NCBI RefSeq assembly: GCF_017833295.1 | Contig: NZ_JAFIBW010000001.1 | Span: forward strand, 6,118,501-6,182,500 | DNA: 64,000 bases | Direction: 5' to 3' | Source: Methylobacterium sp. PvR107 | Lineage (GTDB): Bacteria; Pseudomonadota; Alphaproteobacteria; Rhizobiales; Beijerinckiaceae | Part shown: piece after piece, positions 15,501 to 25,355 of the stretch | Position numbering within the stretch: the first letter of the stretch is position 1 | Layout: the number at the start of each line of letters is the position of its first letter | Notes under the pieces: generated by a model | Told to the model about the DNA's origin: nothing | Seen by the model: only the letters and a program-made list of their open reading frames with translations | The model's database searches: none | Program-made: the position numbers and the translations under genes

Positions 15501-16337
15501 ATGATCAAGAAGCTTCTTCTCGCCAGCGCCGCCACGGCTCTCCTGGCCGGCGCCGCCTCGGCCGCCGACCTGCCGCGCCGCGCTGCGCCGCCGCCGGTGT
15601 TCACCCCCGTCCCGGTCTTCACCTGGACCGGCGCCTATTTCGGTATCAACGCCGGCTACGCCTTCGACGCCAGCAGCCGCTCGAACAGCTCGGTGTTCGG
15701 CGTGCCCTTCCCCTACGCCGCCCCCGGCACGACCGCGACCTTCCGCGACCGCAGCCAGGACGGCTTCTCGGGCGGCGCCCAGGTCGGCTACAACTACCAG
15801 TTCACCCCGGGCTCGGGCGTGGTCGTCGGCATCGAGGCCGACGCCCAGTACCTCGACTTCGGCCGCAACCGGAACAACGCCTTCGTCAACGGCGCCGTCG
15901 CCCCGGGCTTCTACGTGACCGACCCGCGCGGCCTGTCGAGCCTCGACTACTTCGGCACCGTGCGCGGCCGCCTCGGCTACGCCTTCGACCGCACCCTCGT
16001 GTACGGCACCGGCGGCTTCGCCTACGGCTCGGGCAGCGCCGACCGTTCGTTCGGCGGCTATGCCGGCAATGACAGCTTCCGCACCGGCTACGCCGTCGGC
16101 GGCGGCGTGGAGTTCGCGCTCCCGACCGAGTCGTTCCTGAACTTCTTCCGCTCCTCGGCGGTGACGTTCAAGATCGAAGGTCTGTACGTGAACCTCGAGC
16201 GCGGCAACCGCAACCAGGGTGCCCTGGTGGTCAACGCCGCCAACCTCGTCCCGGTCGCCTACAGCGCCATCGGCCGCCGCGACGACGAGTTCGCCGTGGT
16301 CCGCGCCGGCCTGAACTACAAGTTCGGCTCGTACTAA
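15501..16337 (+). CDS. Omp25/RopB-like outer-membrane beta-barrel protein
   Basis: A 278-residue porin-family protein of the small 8-stranded type found in Rhizobiales. It has a signal peptide (MIKKLLLASAATALLAGAASAA), then a Pro-rich linker (RRAAPPPVFTPVPVFTWTGAY). Alternating strands carry G.N.GY.F, GGAQVGYNYQF, GTVRGRLGYAF and GTGGFAYG, and the end is FAVVRAGLNYKFGSY, whose terminal aromatic is the usual barrel signal. GGGAGACAGAGGA upstream of the ATG supports strong translation, and codon use is highly biased. Likely an abundant structural outer-membrane protein. Confidence 0.88.
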   Translation: MIKKLLLASAATALLAGAASAADLPRRAAPPPVFTPVPVFTWTGAYFGINAGYAFDASSRSNSSVFGVPFPYAAPGTTATFRDRSQDGFSGGAQVGYNYQFTPGSGVVVGIEADAQYLDFGRNRNNAFVNGAVAPGFYVTDPRGLSSLDYFGTVRGRLGYAFDRTLVYGTGGFAYGSGSADRSFGGYAGNDSFRTGYAVGGGVEFALPTESFLNFFRSSAVTFKIEGLYVNLERGNRNQGALVVNAANLVPVAYSAIGRRDDEFAVVRAGLNYKFGSY

Positions 16338-16481
16338 GGTCTCCTCGCAAATGCCCCTTCCGTGCCGTCCGGCGCGGAGGGGGCCTCCCGGTGATCGGGA
16401 CATTGCGAGGCCTGTGGCCTGCCGCACCGCGCTCGACCTTGAGCATCCCCAGCCCGATCAGACTGGCCGCTTGAGCCGAGG

Positions 16482-16513
16482 AACGTCCCGGGAGTCACTC
16501 CCGGGACGTTTTG
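16482..16513 (+). terminator. Rho-independent terminator of the outer-membrane protein gene
   Basis: A perfect 13-bp stem, AACGTCCCGGGAG (16482-16494) / CTCCCGGGACGTT (16498-16510), has a three-base loop and TTTT across 16509-16512. It lies 145 bases after the barrel gene's stop, just before the convergent leftward gene. Confidence 0.8.
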
Positions 16514-16538
16514 CTATTCTGGCGGCCTCCGGCCGGGT

Positions 16539-17054
16539 TCAGGCCTGGACGGCGTGCGCGAGCTGCGCCTTCGACATCCGCGACCGGCCCGGCACGTTCT
16601 GCGCGCGCGCCTTGCGCATCAGCTCGGCCTTCGTTGTGGTCGCCTCGCCGCCCTTGCCGGTCTTGCGCGCCGCAGCGGCCTTCTCGGCGGCCGCCTTCGG
16701 CTGCTTCGAGAACTGCTTGCCCTTGCGCGTGTCGGCCCGTTTCTTGGCCGTGCTGGCGGCGTATTCCGTGTCGGTCAGGCTCTCGCGGGCCTTCTTGGGC
16801 AGGTAGCGCTCGCCGGTCTTGCCGCTCGCCTTGCCCGACTTCGTGCCCCAGTCCTCGTCGGTCCATTGCTTGAGGTGGTTGTCCTCCGCCTTCTTGCCGG
16901 CGTAGCCGCCACCTTCCTTCTTGTATTCGGCCGTCGCCATCTGGGCCTTGCGCGCCGACCACTGGCCGGGCTTGCCGCCCTTGTTCGACTTCGTGACCTG
17001 CGTCTTGACCTTGTCCCACAGCTTGGGATCGGTCTTCTTGGCAGTTCCTGACAT
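16539..17054 (-). CDS. DUF5872 domain protein with Lys/Ala-rich tail
   Basis: A 171-residue, very basic cytoplasmic protein. The DUF5872 core spans about residues 1-95 (LWDKVK..V..S.KGGKPGQWSARKAQ, GGGYAGKKAEDN.LKQWT.EDWGTKSGK, GERYLPKKARESLT..EYAAST.KKR). A Lys/Ala linker follows, then a C-terminal SAP/Rho-N-like helix pair (TKAELMRKARAQNV.GRSRMSKAQLAHAV), which suggests nucleic-acid binding. The family is of unknown function and is common in alphaproteobacteria. Convergent with the barrel gene, sharing the terminator region. Confidence 0.82.
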   Translation of the reverse strand: MSGTAKKTDPKLWDKVKTQVTKSNKGGKPGQWSARKAQMATAEYKKEGGGYAGKKAEDNHLKQWTDEDWGTKSGKASGKTGERYLPKKARESLTDTEYAASTAKKRADTRKGKQFSKQPKAAAEKAAAARKTGKGGEATTTKAELMRKARAQNVPGRSRMSKAQLAHAVQA

Positions 17055-17333
17055 CGGCGCGCCTCGCGAAAAAAGTTTCGGCGGACAACACGGGACGTGC
17101 TGCTCTGTTCCTGTGGCCCGGTGACCGGGTCCGGAGCCGGGGCCCCAGGGCGGGGGCGATCTCGGTCACGGCGGCGGTTGCGGGCCGCGCATCCTCCTGC
17201 CGCGCATCCGCTCCCAGGCGCCTTGCCCGCAGCCCCGGAGAACCTCCCGGATACGTCGGCGGCCTCGCCGGGTTGGCCACGAAGGATCGGCGCGCCGGAT
17301 GCCGACCTCACGGACTTCGAAAGGACGCGGCAT

Positions 17334-17756
17334 GGCCGAACGCCGTTTCCGGAGCACGCCAGGAACGACATGACGCGGGCCCCGAAGCTGCCGCCGCCGG
17401 TCTACGACCCGGCGGATGTCGCGAAGGCGATCCTGTACGCCGCGGAGCACGGCCCGCGGGATGTCGATATCGGCGGCGGCGGCAAGCTGATGAGCGCGCC
17501 GCGCAAGCGCGTCCCCGCGGTGACCGACCGGATGGGCGCCGCCGGGGTGTCCAAGACCCAGAAGGCCGGATTGGCCGGGCGGGACCGGAACGGAGCCCTC
17601 TACGAGGCCGGCCGCGACGGCGCCGTCCGGGGAGGCTCGCCCCACCTCGTCAGGCGCAGCGTCTACACGCAGGCCTCGATCAATCCGGTCCTGACCGGAA
17701 TCCTGCTCGCGGGCGCCACGGCGGCCGCGGCCTCGCTGCTCGGCCCCCCCGGCCGG
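17334..17756 (+). pseudogene. 3' remnant of a short-chain dehydrogenase (SDR) gene
   Basis: The frame reads GRTPFPEHARNDM, PPPVYDPADVAKAILYAAEHGPRDV and GGGGKLMSAP, the typical C-terminal third of a family of SDR oxidoreductases. The N-terminal Rossmann part (TGxxxGIG, YxxxK) is missing: about 200 residues are absent, and the 240 bases upstream encode no SDR sequence in any frame. The frame then runs through a hydrophobic segment (NPVLTGILLAGATAAAASLLG) without a stop of its own into the next small gene. It is best explained as a 5' deletion followed by drift. Confidence 0.6.
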
Positions 17757-17864
17757 TCCTCAGGGCGGCGCGCCGCGACGCCGTCCCGCCGGCAGGGAAG
17801 CCAATCGTTCAGCGCGGGTTCGCGCGTATCCGGGCGCGCGAACCCGCTTCCGTCGGGAGACCCC

Positions 17865-18077
17865 ATGGCCCGAGATCAGAGCGGCGGCGCGACGCCGTCT
17901 CCCGAGGAACGGGCGGCGGGCGCGCGCGCCGGCCGGAAGCACCTCGGCGAGGACGGACGGCCGCAGACGCCCCCCACCGCCGACGCGCAGGAGGCGGCCG
18001 ACCGCACCGCGACAACGGGGACTGGGAAGCCGGAGCCGATCCCGCGCGCCACCAAGGACGGTCTGGACGGGGCATAG
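17865..18077 (+). CDS. small polar protein of unknown function
   Basis: A 70-residue hydrophilic protein (MARDQSGGATPSPEERAAGARAGRKHLGEDGRPQTPP...). It has no hydrophobic core and is rich in Gly, Ala, Pro, Thr and charged residues, so probably disordered. GGGAG at 17855-17859 precedes the ATG. It lies in the same frame as, and directly after, the SDR remnant, so a C-terminal relic is the alternative. It ends about 30 bases before the ECF-type promoter at 18109. Confidence 0.5.
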   Translation: MARDQSGGATPSPEERAAGARAGRKHLGEDGRPQTPPTADAQEAADRTATTGTGKPEPIPRATKDGLDGA

Positions 18078-18108
18078 GCCTTCGGGCAGGTTCGCCCGAG
18101 ACAGCCCG

Positions 18109-18134
18109 GGAATAAAGCCGCCGGCCTGTCGGTT
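18109..18134 (+). promoter_or_regulatory. ECF-type promoter of the sigma/anti-sigma operon
   Basis: GGAATAAA (18109-18116), 13 bases, then CGGTT (18130-18134), 97 bases before the sigma-factor ATG. Exactly the same two boxes with the same 13-base gap occur at 19598-19623, in front of the regulator gene after the anti-sigma gene. The -35 GGAAT and -10 CGGTT layout is typical of extracytoplasmic-function sigma factors. Autoregulation by the sigma factor encoded downstream is inferred. Confidence 0.7.
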
Positions 18135-18230
18135 CCTGATCCTGTGACTCAGGGCTGCAGGGTGGCGCCCCATGGCTTCACGGGATCTCGACGGAGGCCC
18201 CCCGGCCCGCTGCGCCGCAGGGTGGACCGC

Positions 18231-18773
18231 ATGACCACCCTGGCGCGCGCGCGCTTCAGCCAGCTCGTCCTCCCGCGCCTCGACGAGGGCTACCGCCTCG
18301 CGCACTGGCTCACCGGCAACGCCACCGATGCCGAGGACGTGATGCAGGAGGCCTGCCTGCGCGCCTATCGGGCGATCGAGGCTTTCGCCGAGGGCAACGC
18401 CCGGGCCTGGTTCCTGACCATCGTCCGCAACACGGGCTATTCCTGGCTTCAGCGGAACCGGCCCCGGGCCGTGATCTTCGCCGAGGACCTCGCGCCGGAG
18501 GCCCAGGCCGCGCTGGAGACCGGCGGCATCCTGGCTCAGGCGCCGGAGACGCCCGAGGCGGCGCTCATCGCCCGCGACGATGCGGGGCATCTCGCCCGGG
18601 CGGTGGAGGCCCTGCCGGTCGCCTTCCGGGAGGCGCTGGTCCTGCGCGAGTATCACGGCCTCAGCTACCGGGAGATCGCCGCCGTGACGGGTGTCCCGAT
18701 CGGAACCGTGATGTCGCGCCTCGGCCGCGCGCGGCAGCACCTGCTGGCTCGGCTCGCGGAGGACGGGCGATGA
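18231..18773 (+). CDS. ECF-family RNA polymerase sigma factor
   Basis: A 180-residue group IV sigma-70 factor. Region 2 (FSQLVLPRLDEGYRLAHWLTGNATDAEDVMQEACLRAYRA, then NARAWFLTIVRNTGYSWLQR) binds the core enzyme and the -10 box. Region 4 (LPVAFREALVLREYHGLSYREIAAVTGVPIGTVMSRLGRARQHL) reads the -35 box. The frame is open 29 codons further upstream, but region 2 begins right after ATG 18231, so that start is preferred. Its TGA overlaps the anti-sigma ATG (ATGA). The promoter at 18109 suggests it drives its own transcription. Confidence 0.9.
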   Translation: MTTLARARFSQLVLPRLDEGYRLAHWLTGNATDAEDVMQEACLRAYRAIEAFAEGNARAWFLTIVRNTGYSWLQRNRPRAVIFAEDLAPEAQAALETGGILAQAPETPEAALIARDDAGHLARAVEALPVAFREALVLREYHGLSYREIAAVTGVPIGTVMSRLGRARQHLLARLAEDGR

Positions 18774-19588
18774 CCGACGACGAAACTCTCCTGCTCCTCA
18801 GCGCCTACGCGGATGGCGAGCTGTCGCCCGGCGAGGTCCTGGCCATGGAGCGCCGCCTCGCGGCCGAGCCCGGAGCACGGGTTGCCGCGGAGCGTCTGCG
18901 CACCCTCTCGACGGCGCTGCGCGAGACCCTGGCCGGCCCCCCCGCCCCGGAGGCCCTGCGGGCGCGCGTGATCCAGGGGATCGGCTTCGCAGATCCGCCG
19001 CCCGAGCGCGCAGCGGACGGCTCTCGGGGAGATTCCGGGGGAGGCTGGCGCGGGTCCTGGCGCGGGTCCTGGCGCGGCTCCTGGCAGGCGCTGGCCGCGA
19101 CGCTCCTTCTCGGCCTCGTCGGCGGCGCCACGCTCGGCAGCGGCGCCTATCGCGATCGCCCCGAGCCGCCGGCCACGATCGAGGCCGTGCTGGCCGGCCA
19201 CCTGCGCGGCCTCGCGGCGCCGCAGCCCTTCGACATCGCCTCCTCCGACCGGCACGTGGTCAAGCCCTGGTTCAACGGGCGGACGACCATCGCCCCCGAC
19301 GCGCCGGACCTCGCCGACCAGGGCTTCCCGCTGATCGGCGGCCGGGTCGACATCGTCACCCACACGCCCGTGCCGACCCTCGTCTATCGCCGGGACCGGC
19401 ACGTGATCAGCGTCACGGTGGTCCCGGCCGCCGACAGTCCGCCGGCCGACGAGGAGCGGCGGGACGGGTCCACGATCGTGCGCTGGAGCCTCGGCGATCT
19501 GACCTACTGGGCGGTGTCCGACCTGAACGCGCGCGACCTGCGCGGCTTCGTCGATCTATTCCGGTCCCGGACCGGGCGGCCGGGATAG
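18770..19588 (+). CDS. anti-sigma factor, membrane anchored
   Basis: A 272-residue partner of the sigma factor. The N-terminal anti-sigma domain (LLLSAYADGELSPGEVLAMERRLAAEPGARVAAERLR) is of the RsiW/ChrR-like helical type but lacks the His-x3-Cys-x2-Cys zinc ligands, so it is unlikely to sense redox through zinc. One membrane helix (ALAATLLLGLVGGATLGSGAY, about residues 105-125) leads to a periplasmic sensor domain of some 140 residues with strands (VDIVTHTPVPTLVYRRDRHVISVTVVP). In-frame 12-bp repeats at 19046-19081 give GSW-RGSW-RGSW just before the helix. It overlaps the sigma gene by four bases. Confidence 0.85.
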   Translation: MTDDETLLLLSAYADGELSPGEVLAMERRLAAEPGARVAAERLRTLSTALRETLAGPPAPEALRARVIQGIGFADPPPERAADGSRGDSGGGWRGSWRGSWRGSWQALAATLLLGLVGGATLGSGAYRDRPEPPATIEAVLAGHLRGLAAPQPFDIASSDRHVVKPWFNGRTTIAPDAPDLADQGFPLIGGRVDIVTHTPVPTLVYRRDRHVISVTVVPAADSPPADEERRDGSTIVRWSLGDLTYWAVSDLNARDLRGFVDLFRSRTGRPG

Positions 19589-19597
19589 GATGTCCCA

Positions 19598-19623
19598 GGA
19601 ATAAAGTTCATCGCCGTACGGTT
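19598..19623 (+). promoter_or_regulatory. ECF-type promoter of the LuxR-type regulator gene
   Basis: GGAATAAA (19598-19605), 13 bases, CGGTT (19619-19623): same boxes and spacing as at 18109-18134. The inferred transcription start is 30-35 bases before the GTG at 19664. This places the regulator gene in the predicted regulon of the adjacent sigma factor. Confidence 0.7.
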
Positions 19624-19663
19624 ACTCACTCTATCGCCCCATCGATTTGATGAGGATCCGCGC

Positions 19664-20437
19664 GTGATCGCCGAAATCGGACCGAATACGGCAATATCCG
19701 GAGACGTATCCGGATCCGCGCCCAAACCCGTGCGGGCTTGGCGGCTCATCGCCGGTGGGAGCGACCGCACCGCCTTCGACCCGGGGCTCGTCGAGACGGC
19801 GCTCCAGCTGCTGATCGAGCATTTCGAGCAGGGTCTGGCGGTCACCGACCGGTGCGGACGCGTGCAGTTCCTGAATCGTGCCGCCCGCGCCTATCTCGGC
19901 CGGGGCCTGCTGCGCCTCGAGCAGGGCTGCCTGCGCGGGACCAAGCCCGCGGACGCCGCGGCCCTGCGCAGGATCGTTGCGGACGCCGCCGCCGGGCATG
20001 GCGGCTCGGCGCGCCTCGAAGGCGAGGGCGCTCCGCTGCTGGTCGCCGCCTGCGCGATCCTGCCCTCCGCCGGCGCGGTCCCCGGGGGCGCCGTGCTCCT
20101 GCGTCTCGTCGATCCCGCGGCGGCGCGGCTGCCGACCGCCGCAATGCTCCAGGAGCAGTTCGGCTTCACCCCCGCCGAGGCGGCTCTGGCGGGGGACATC
20201 CTGGCCGGAAACGACCTCGCGGCGAGCGCGGCACGCCGCAGGATCACCCGGAACACGGCGCGCGTCCATCTGCGCCACCTCTTCGAGAAGACCGGCACCC
20301 GCCGGCAGGCGGAGCTGATGCGCCTGCTCCTGCTCTGCCCGCAGCCGATCGCCGCCGCACAATCTGGCGGCACCGAAATATCCGCTCCCGGGCCGCTCAG
20401 TCGTTCAAATGGGGGATGCGGATACAAGACAATATAG
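19664..20437 (+). CDS. PAS/LuxR-type helix-turn-helix regulator
   Basis: A 257-residue cytoplasmic regulator. Residues about 45-150 form a PAS-like sensor (LLIEHFEQGLAVTDRCGRVQFLNRAARAYLGRG...). Residues about 165-225 are a LuxR/GerE DNA-binding domain (FGFTPAEAALAGDILAGNDLAASAARRRITRNTARVHLRHLFEKTGTRRQAELMRLL). The GTG at 19664 follows GAGG at 19652-19655; the ATG at 19650 meets a stop after five codons. It has an ECF promoter matching that of the sigma operon, so it probably relays the same signal to further genes. Confidence 0.82.
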   Translation: MIAEIGPNTAISGDVSGSAPKPVRAWRLIAGGSDRTAFDPGLVETALQLLIEHFEQGLAVTDRCGRVQFLNRAARAYLGRGLLRLEQGCLRGTKPADAAALRRIVADAAAGHGGSARLEGEGAPLLVAACAILPSAGAVPGGAVLLRLVDPAAARLPTAAMLQEQFGFTPAEAALAGDILAGNDLAASAARRRITRNTARVHLRHLFEKTGTRRQAELMRLLLLCPQPIAAAQSGGTEISAPGPLSRSNGGCGYKTI

Positions 20438-20496
20438 CGACGCTGACTCGGCCGATCGTGGACAAACCACAGATCTTTCGGCTCGACGGAGGCTGA

Positions 20497-20727
20497 ATGA
20501 TGATCTTCTCGCTCCTGAATTCTATCCAGAAGCGTCGCACGGCGGCGCGGAATTTCCGTGTCCTCTCGGCCCTCGACGACGAGATGCTCCACGATATTGG
20601 CCTGGACCGGCGGACGCTCCACACCTTCTGCGAGAACGGCTGCACGCACACACCCGTCCCGCAAAGCCGGCCGGACGCGCCCTTTGCGGCCGTGATGCCC
20701 CGCCCGCTGGGGGCCGCCTTCCGCTGA
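20497..20727 (+). CDS. DUF1127 domain protein
   Basis: A 76-residue protein whose N-terminal half is the DUF1127 helix pair: RRTAARNFRVLSALDDEMLHDIGLDRRTL. DUF1127 proteins are small, Arg-rich and widespread in alphaproteobacteria. Some act as RNA chaperones or in phosphate and carbon metabolism. The C-terminal 30 residues (CTHTPVPQSRPDAP...) are non-conserved. GGAGG just before the ATG gives strong initiation. An AT-rich stretch (CAATATAG near 20431) could be the -10 box. Confidence 0.82.
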   Translation: MMIFSLLNSIQKRRTAARNFRVLSALDDEMLHDIGLDRRTLHTFCENGCTHTPVPQSRPDAPFAAVMPRPLGAAFR

Positions 20728-20760
20728 ACGCCCGATCCGGGTGGCCACCCTCGGGGCCGC

Positions 20761-21780
20761 TCAGATCTCGAGGCAGATCTTGCCGAAGTGGCGGTTGCTC
20801 TCCTGGTGGCGGAACGCCGCGACGATCTCGTCGAGCGGGTAGCGGCTGTCGACCACCGGCCGCAGCCCGCAGGCCTCGATCCCGCGGACCATCGCGATCT
20901 GGTGGCGGCGGCTCCCGACCAGCACGCCCTGCAGGCGGATCTGCTTCAGGAGCGCCGGCACCAGGGGCAGCGCGCCCGCCACGCCTGTCAGGATGCCGAT
21001 CACCGAGATGTGGCCGGCGACCCGGACGGCGGCCATGGACTGTTCCAGCGTCGCCGGGCCGCCGACGTCGAGGACGTGGTCGACGCCGCGCCCGTCCGTC
21101 AGGCGCCGGGCGGTCTCGCCCCAGGCCGGGTCGGCGCGGTAATTGATGACATGGTCGGCGCCGAGACCGCGCAGGCGCTCCAGCTTGGCGTCGCTGGAGG
21201 AGGTGGCGATCACCGTGGCGCCCGCCGCCTTGGCGAATTGCAGGCCGAACAGCGACACGCCGCCGGTGCCCTGCACCAGCACGACGTCGCCGCTCGTCAG
21301 GCCGGCATCGGCGTGCAGCGCCCGCCACGCGGTCAGGCCGGCGGTGGTCAGCGTCGCCGCCTCGGCGTGATCCCAGCCCCGGGGCGCGCGGGTGAAGGCG
21401 GTGGCCGGTGCGGTCACCCGCTCGCGGGCGTAGCCGTCGACCCCGTCGCCCGGGACGGTGGCGAAGCCCTCGACCAGCGGCGTGCCCTCGAGCCAGGTCG
21501 GGAAGAAGGTGCTGACCACCCGGTCGCCCACGGCGAATTCGGTCACGCCCGGCCCCACGGCCTCGACCTCGCCGGCCCCGTCGGACATCGGGATGCGCGG
21601 CTCGCTCGGGCCCCACATCCCGCTGACCACGGCGTAGTCGTGATAGTTGAGGGAACTCGCCCGCAGGCGGACGGTGATCGCGCCGGGTCCCGGCTCGGCC
21701 ACCGGCCGCGCGCCGAAGGTCACGTGTTCGAAGCCGCCGCCCGGCTGGACGATGACGGCCCGGGCTGTCGATCCGGTCAT
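20761..21780 (-). CDS. zinc-independent NAD(P)-dependent medium-chain reductase
   Basis: A 339-residue medium-chain dehydrogenase/reductase. The GroES-like domain (SLNYHDYAVVSGMWGPSEPRIPMSDGAGEVEAVGPGV....GDRV) has Ser-Asp where zinc enzymes have Gly-His-Glu, and the lobe with four Cys is missing. It therefore belongs with the quinone-oxidoreductase-like, zinc-free members. The nucleotide-binding fold has VLVQGTGGVSLFGLQFAKAAGATVIATSSSDAKLERLRGLGADHVINY. The substrate is unknown. ATG at 21780 gives the normal family length. Convergent with the DUF1127 gene and divergent from serA. Confidence 0.85.
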   Translation of the reverse strand: MTGSTARAVIVQPGGGFEHVTFGARPVAEPGPGAITVRLRASSLNYHDYAVVSGMWGPSEPRIPMSDGAGEVEAVGPGVTEFAVGDRVVSTFFPTWLEGTPLVEGFATVPGDGVDGYARERVTAPATAFTRAPRGWDHAEAATLTTAGLTAWRALHADAGLTSGDVVLVQGTGGVSLFGLQFAKAAGATVIATSSSDAKLERLRGLGADHVINYRADPAWGETARRLTDGRGVDHVLDVGGPATLEQSMAAVRVAGHISVIGILTGVAGALPLVPALLKQIRLQGVLVGSRRHQIAMVRGIEACGLRPVVDSRYPLDEIVAAFRHQESNRHFGKICLEI

Positions 21781-22003
21781 GACGCACCTGTCGTTCCGCG
21801 GCCTCCTCCGCCGCTGGGCCGCGGACCCTGGCAGGTGGCGCGACCGACGTCGAGGGGCCGGGAAGTCCCAGTCAGTCCGGGCCCGTAGCCCGCGGAGGAC
21901 GTTCCGGCCCGGATGGGCGCGCATGCGCCGCACGCCCTTGCCGCTGCGCTGCGGCACCGGCAAGGTCATAGGTCAGGTTCCGTCCGTCGAAGGAGGAGAG
22001 ACC

Positions 22004-23227
22004 GTGTTGACCGAGCGCGTCGTTCTGACCGAAAGCATTGCGCCGACAGCGTCCAAGATTTTCACGCAGGCCGGGATCGGCGACATCCGGCAATTGCCTC
22101 GGGCCGTCAGCCCCGAGGATTCCGGTGATCTTGCCGGCGCCACGATCCTCGGCATCCGCTCGCGCACGACAGTCACCGCCGCGCTGCTCGACGCACTGCC
22201 CGATCTGACCGCCGTCGGCTGTTTCAGCGTCGGGACCAACCAGGTCGATTGCGAGACGGCGCGCGCCCGCGGCCTGCCGGTCTTCAACGCGCCGTTCTCG
22301 AACACGCGCAGCGTCGCCGAACTCACGATCGGCGAGATCGTGATGCTGCTCCGGCGCATCCTGCCGCGCTCGGAATCCGCCCATGCCGGCGGCTGGGACA
22401 AATCGGCCAAAGGCGCCTTCGAGGTGCGCGGCAAGACCCTCGGGATCGTCGGCTACGGGAATATCGGCGCGCAGCTCTCGAACCTCGCCGAGGCGATGGG
22501 CATGCGGGTGATCTTCTACGACCTGACCGACAAGCTCCGCCACGGCAACACCGAGCCGGCCGAGAGCTTCGAGGCACTGCTCGCCGCCAGCGACGTGGTC
22601 AGCCTGCACGTCCCGGAGACGCCGCTGACCCACGGGCTCATGAGCGCCGACCGGATCCGCGCGATGAAGCCCGGGGCCTGCCTGATCAACAACAGCCGCG
22701 GGACGGTCGTGGACCTGGACGCGCTGGCCGCGGCCCTGCGCGACGGCCATCTCGCCGGGGCCGCGATCGACGTCTTCCCGGTGGAGCCCACCTCCAATGC
22801 GGAGCGCTTCGTGTCGCCCCTGCAGGGCCTCCCGAACGTCATCCTCACCCCGCATGTCGGCGGCTCGACCGAGGAGGCCCAGGACCGCATCGGCGCGGAG
22901 GTGGCCCGCAAGCTGGTCGACTACGTCCAGACCGGCTCGACGCTGGGCGCGGTGAACTTCCCGCAGGTGCAGCTGCCGCCGCGCCTGTCCGGCGCGCGCT
23001 TCCTGCACGTGCACCGGAACGTGCCCGGCGTGCTCGGGCAGATCAACGCGATCTTCTCCGGCCGCGCGCTCAACATCGACGCGCAGTACCTGCAGACGGA
23101 CGGCGAGTTCGGCTACGTCGTGGTCGATGCGTCGGTGCGGCCGGACGAAGCGGAGGCGGTGCACCGCGCGCTGCGGGCCATCGACGGCACGGTCCGGACG
23201 CGGCATCTCCGGCCGGCGGCGGGGTAA
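22004..23227 (+). CDS. serA: D-3-phosphoglycerate dehydrogenase, E. coli type
   Basis: A 407-residue enzyme oxidising 3-phosphoglycerate to 3-phosphohydroxypyruvate, the first step of serine synthesis. It has GTNQVD and NAPFSNTRSVAELTIGE in the substrate domain. The NAD fold has GIVGYGNIGAQL (residues 147-158), LINNSRGTVVDLDAL and the catalytic His in LTPHVGGSTEEAQ (about 284). The C-terminal ACT domain (HVHRNVPGVLGQINAIFSG..LNIDAQYLQTDGEFGYVVVD) binds serine for feedback inhibition. Length and motifs follow E. coli SerA rather than the longer type. GTG at 22004 is chosen for AGGAGGAGAG at 21991-22000. It faces the cysteine desulfurase/encapsulin genes. Confidence 0.93.
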   Translation: MLTERVVLTESIAPTASKIFTQAGIGDIRQLPRAVSPEDSGDLAGATILGIRSRTTVTAALLDALPDLTAVGCFSVGTNQVDCETARARGLPVFNAPFSNTRSVAELTIGEIVMLLRRILPRSESAHAGGWDKSAKGAFEVRGKTLGIVGYGNIGAQLSNLAEAMGMRVIFYDLTDKLRHGNTEPAESFEALLAASDVVSLHVPETPLTHGLMSADRIRAMKPGACLINNSRGTVVDLDALAAALRDGHLAGAAIDVFPVEPTSNAERFVSPLQGLPNVILTPHVGGSTEEAQDRIGAEVARKLVDYVQTGSTLGAVNFPQVQLPPRLSGARFLHVHRNVPGVLGQINAIFSGRALNIDAQYLQTDGEFGYVVVDASVRPDEAEAVHRALRAIDGTVRTRHLRPAAG

Positions 23228-23318
23228 AGAGACCGGATTCGAAAGGTCCGGGACCTGCTGCGGGTGCAGGACGGAGCCCTGCCGAGACACGGCATCACGG
23301 CTCCGCCCCGATACACCG

Positions 23319-23338
23319 CCCAAGGGCAGGCCCTTGGG
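23319..23338. terminator. hairpin between the convergent serA and cysteine desulfurase genes
   Basis: CCCAAGGGC (23319-23327) and GCCCTTGGG (23330-23338) form a 9-bp inverted repeat with a tiny loop between two convergent genes. No T-run follows on either strand, so it may only weakly stop transcription or protect mRNA ends. Confidence 0.35.
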
Positions 23339-23360
23339 AATCCCGCAACGAGGCGCCGGC

Positions 23361-25341
<1,981 letters not shown>

Positions 25342-25355
<14 letters not shown>

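Noticed and set aside
15429..16427. A 332-codon minus-strand frame over the outer-membrane protein gene
   Set aside because: Pure shadow of the barrel gene's codon bias, with a Gly/Ala/Val/Glu/Arg pattern and no domain.
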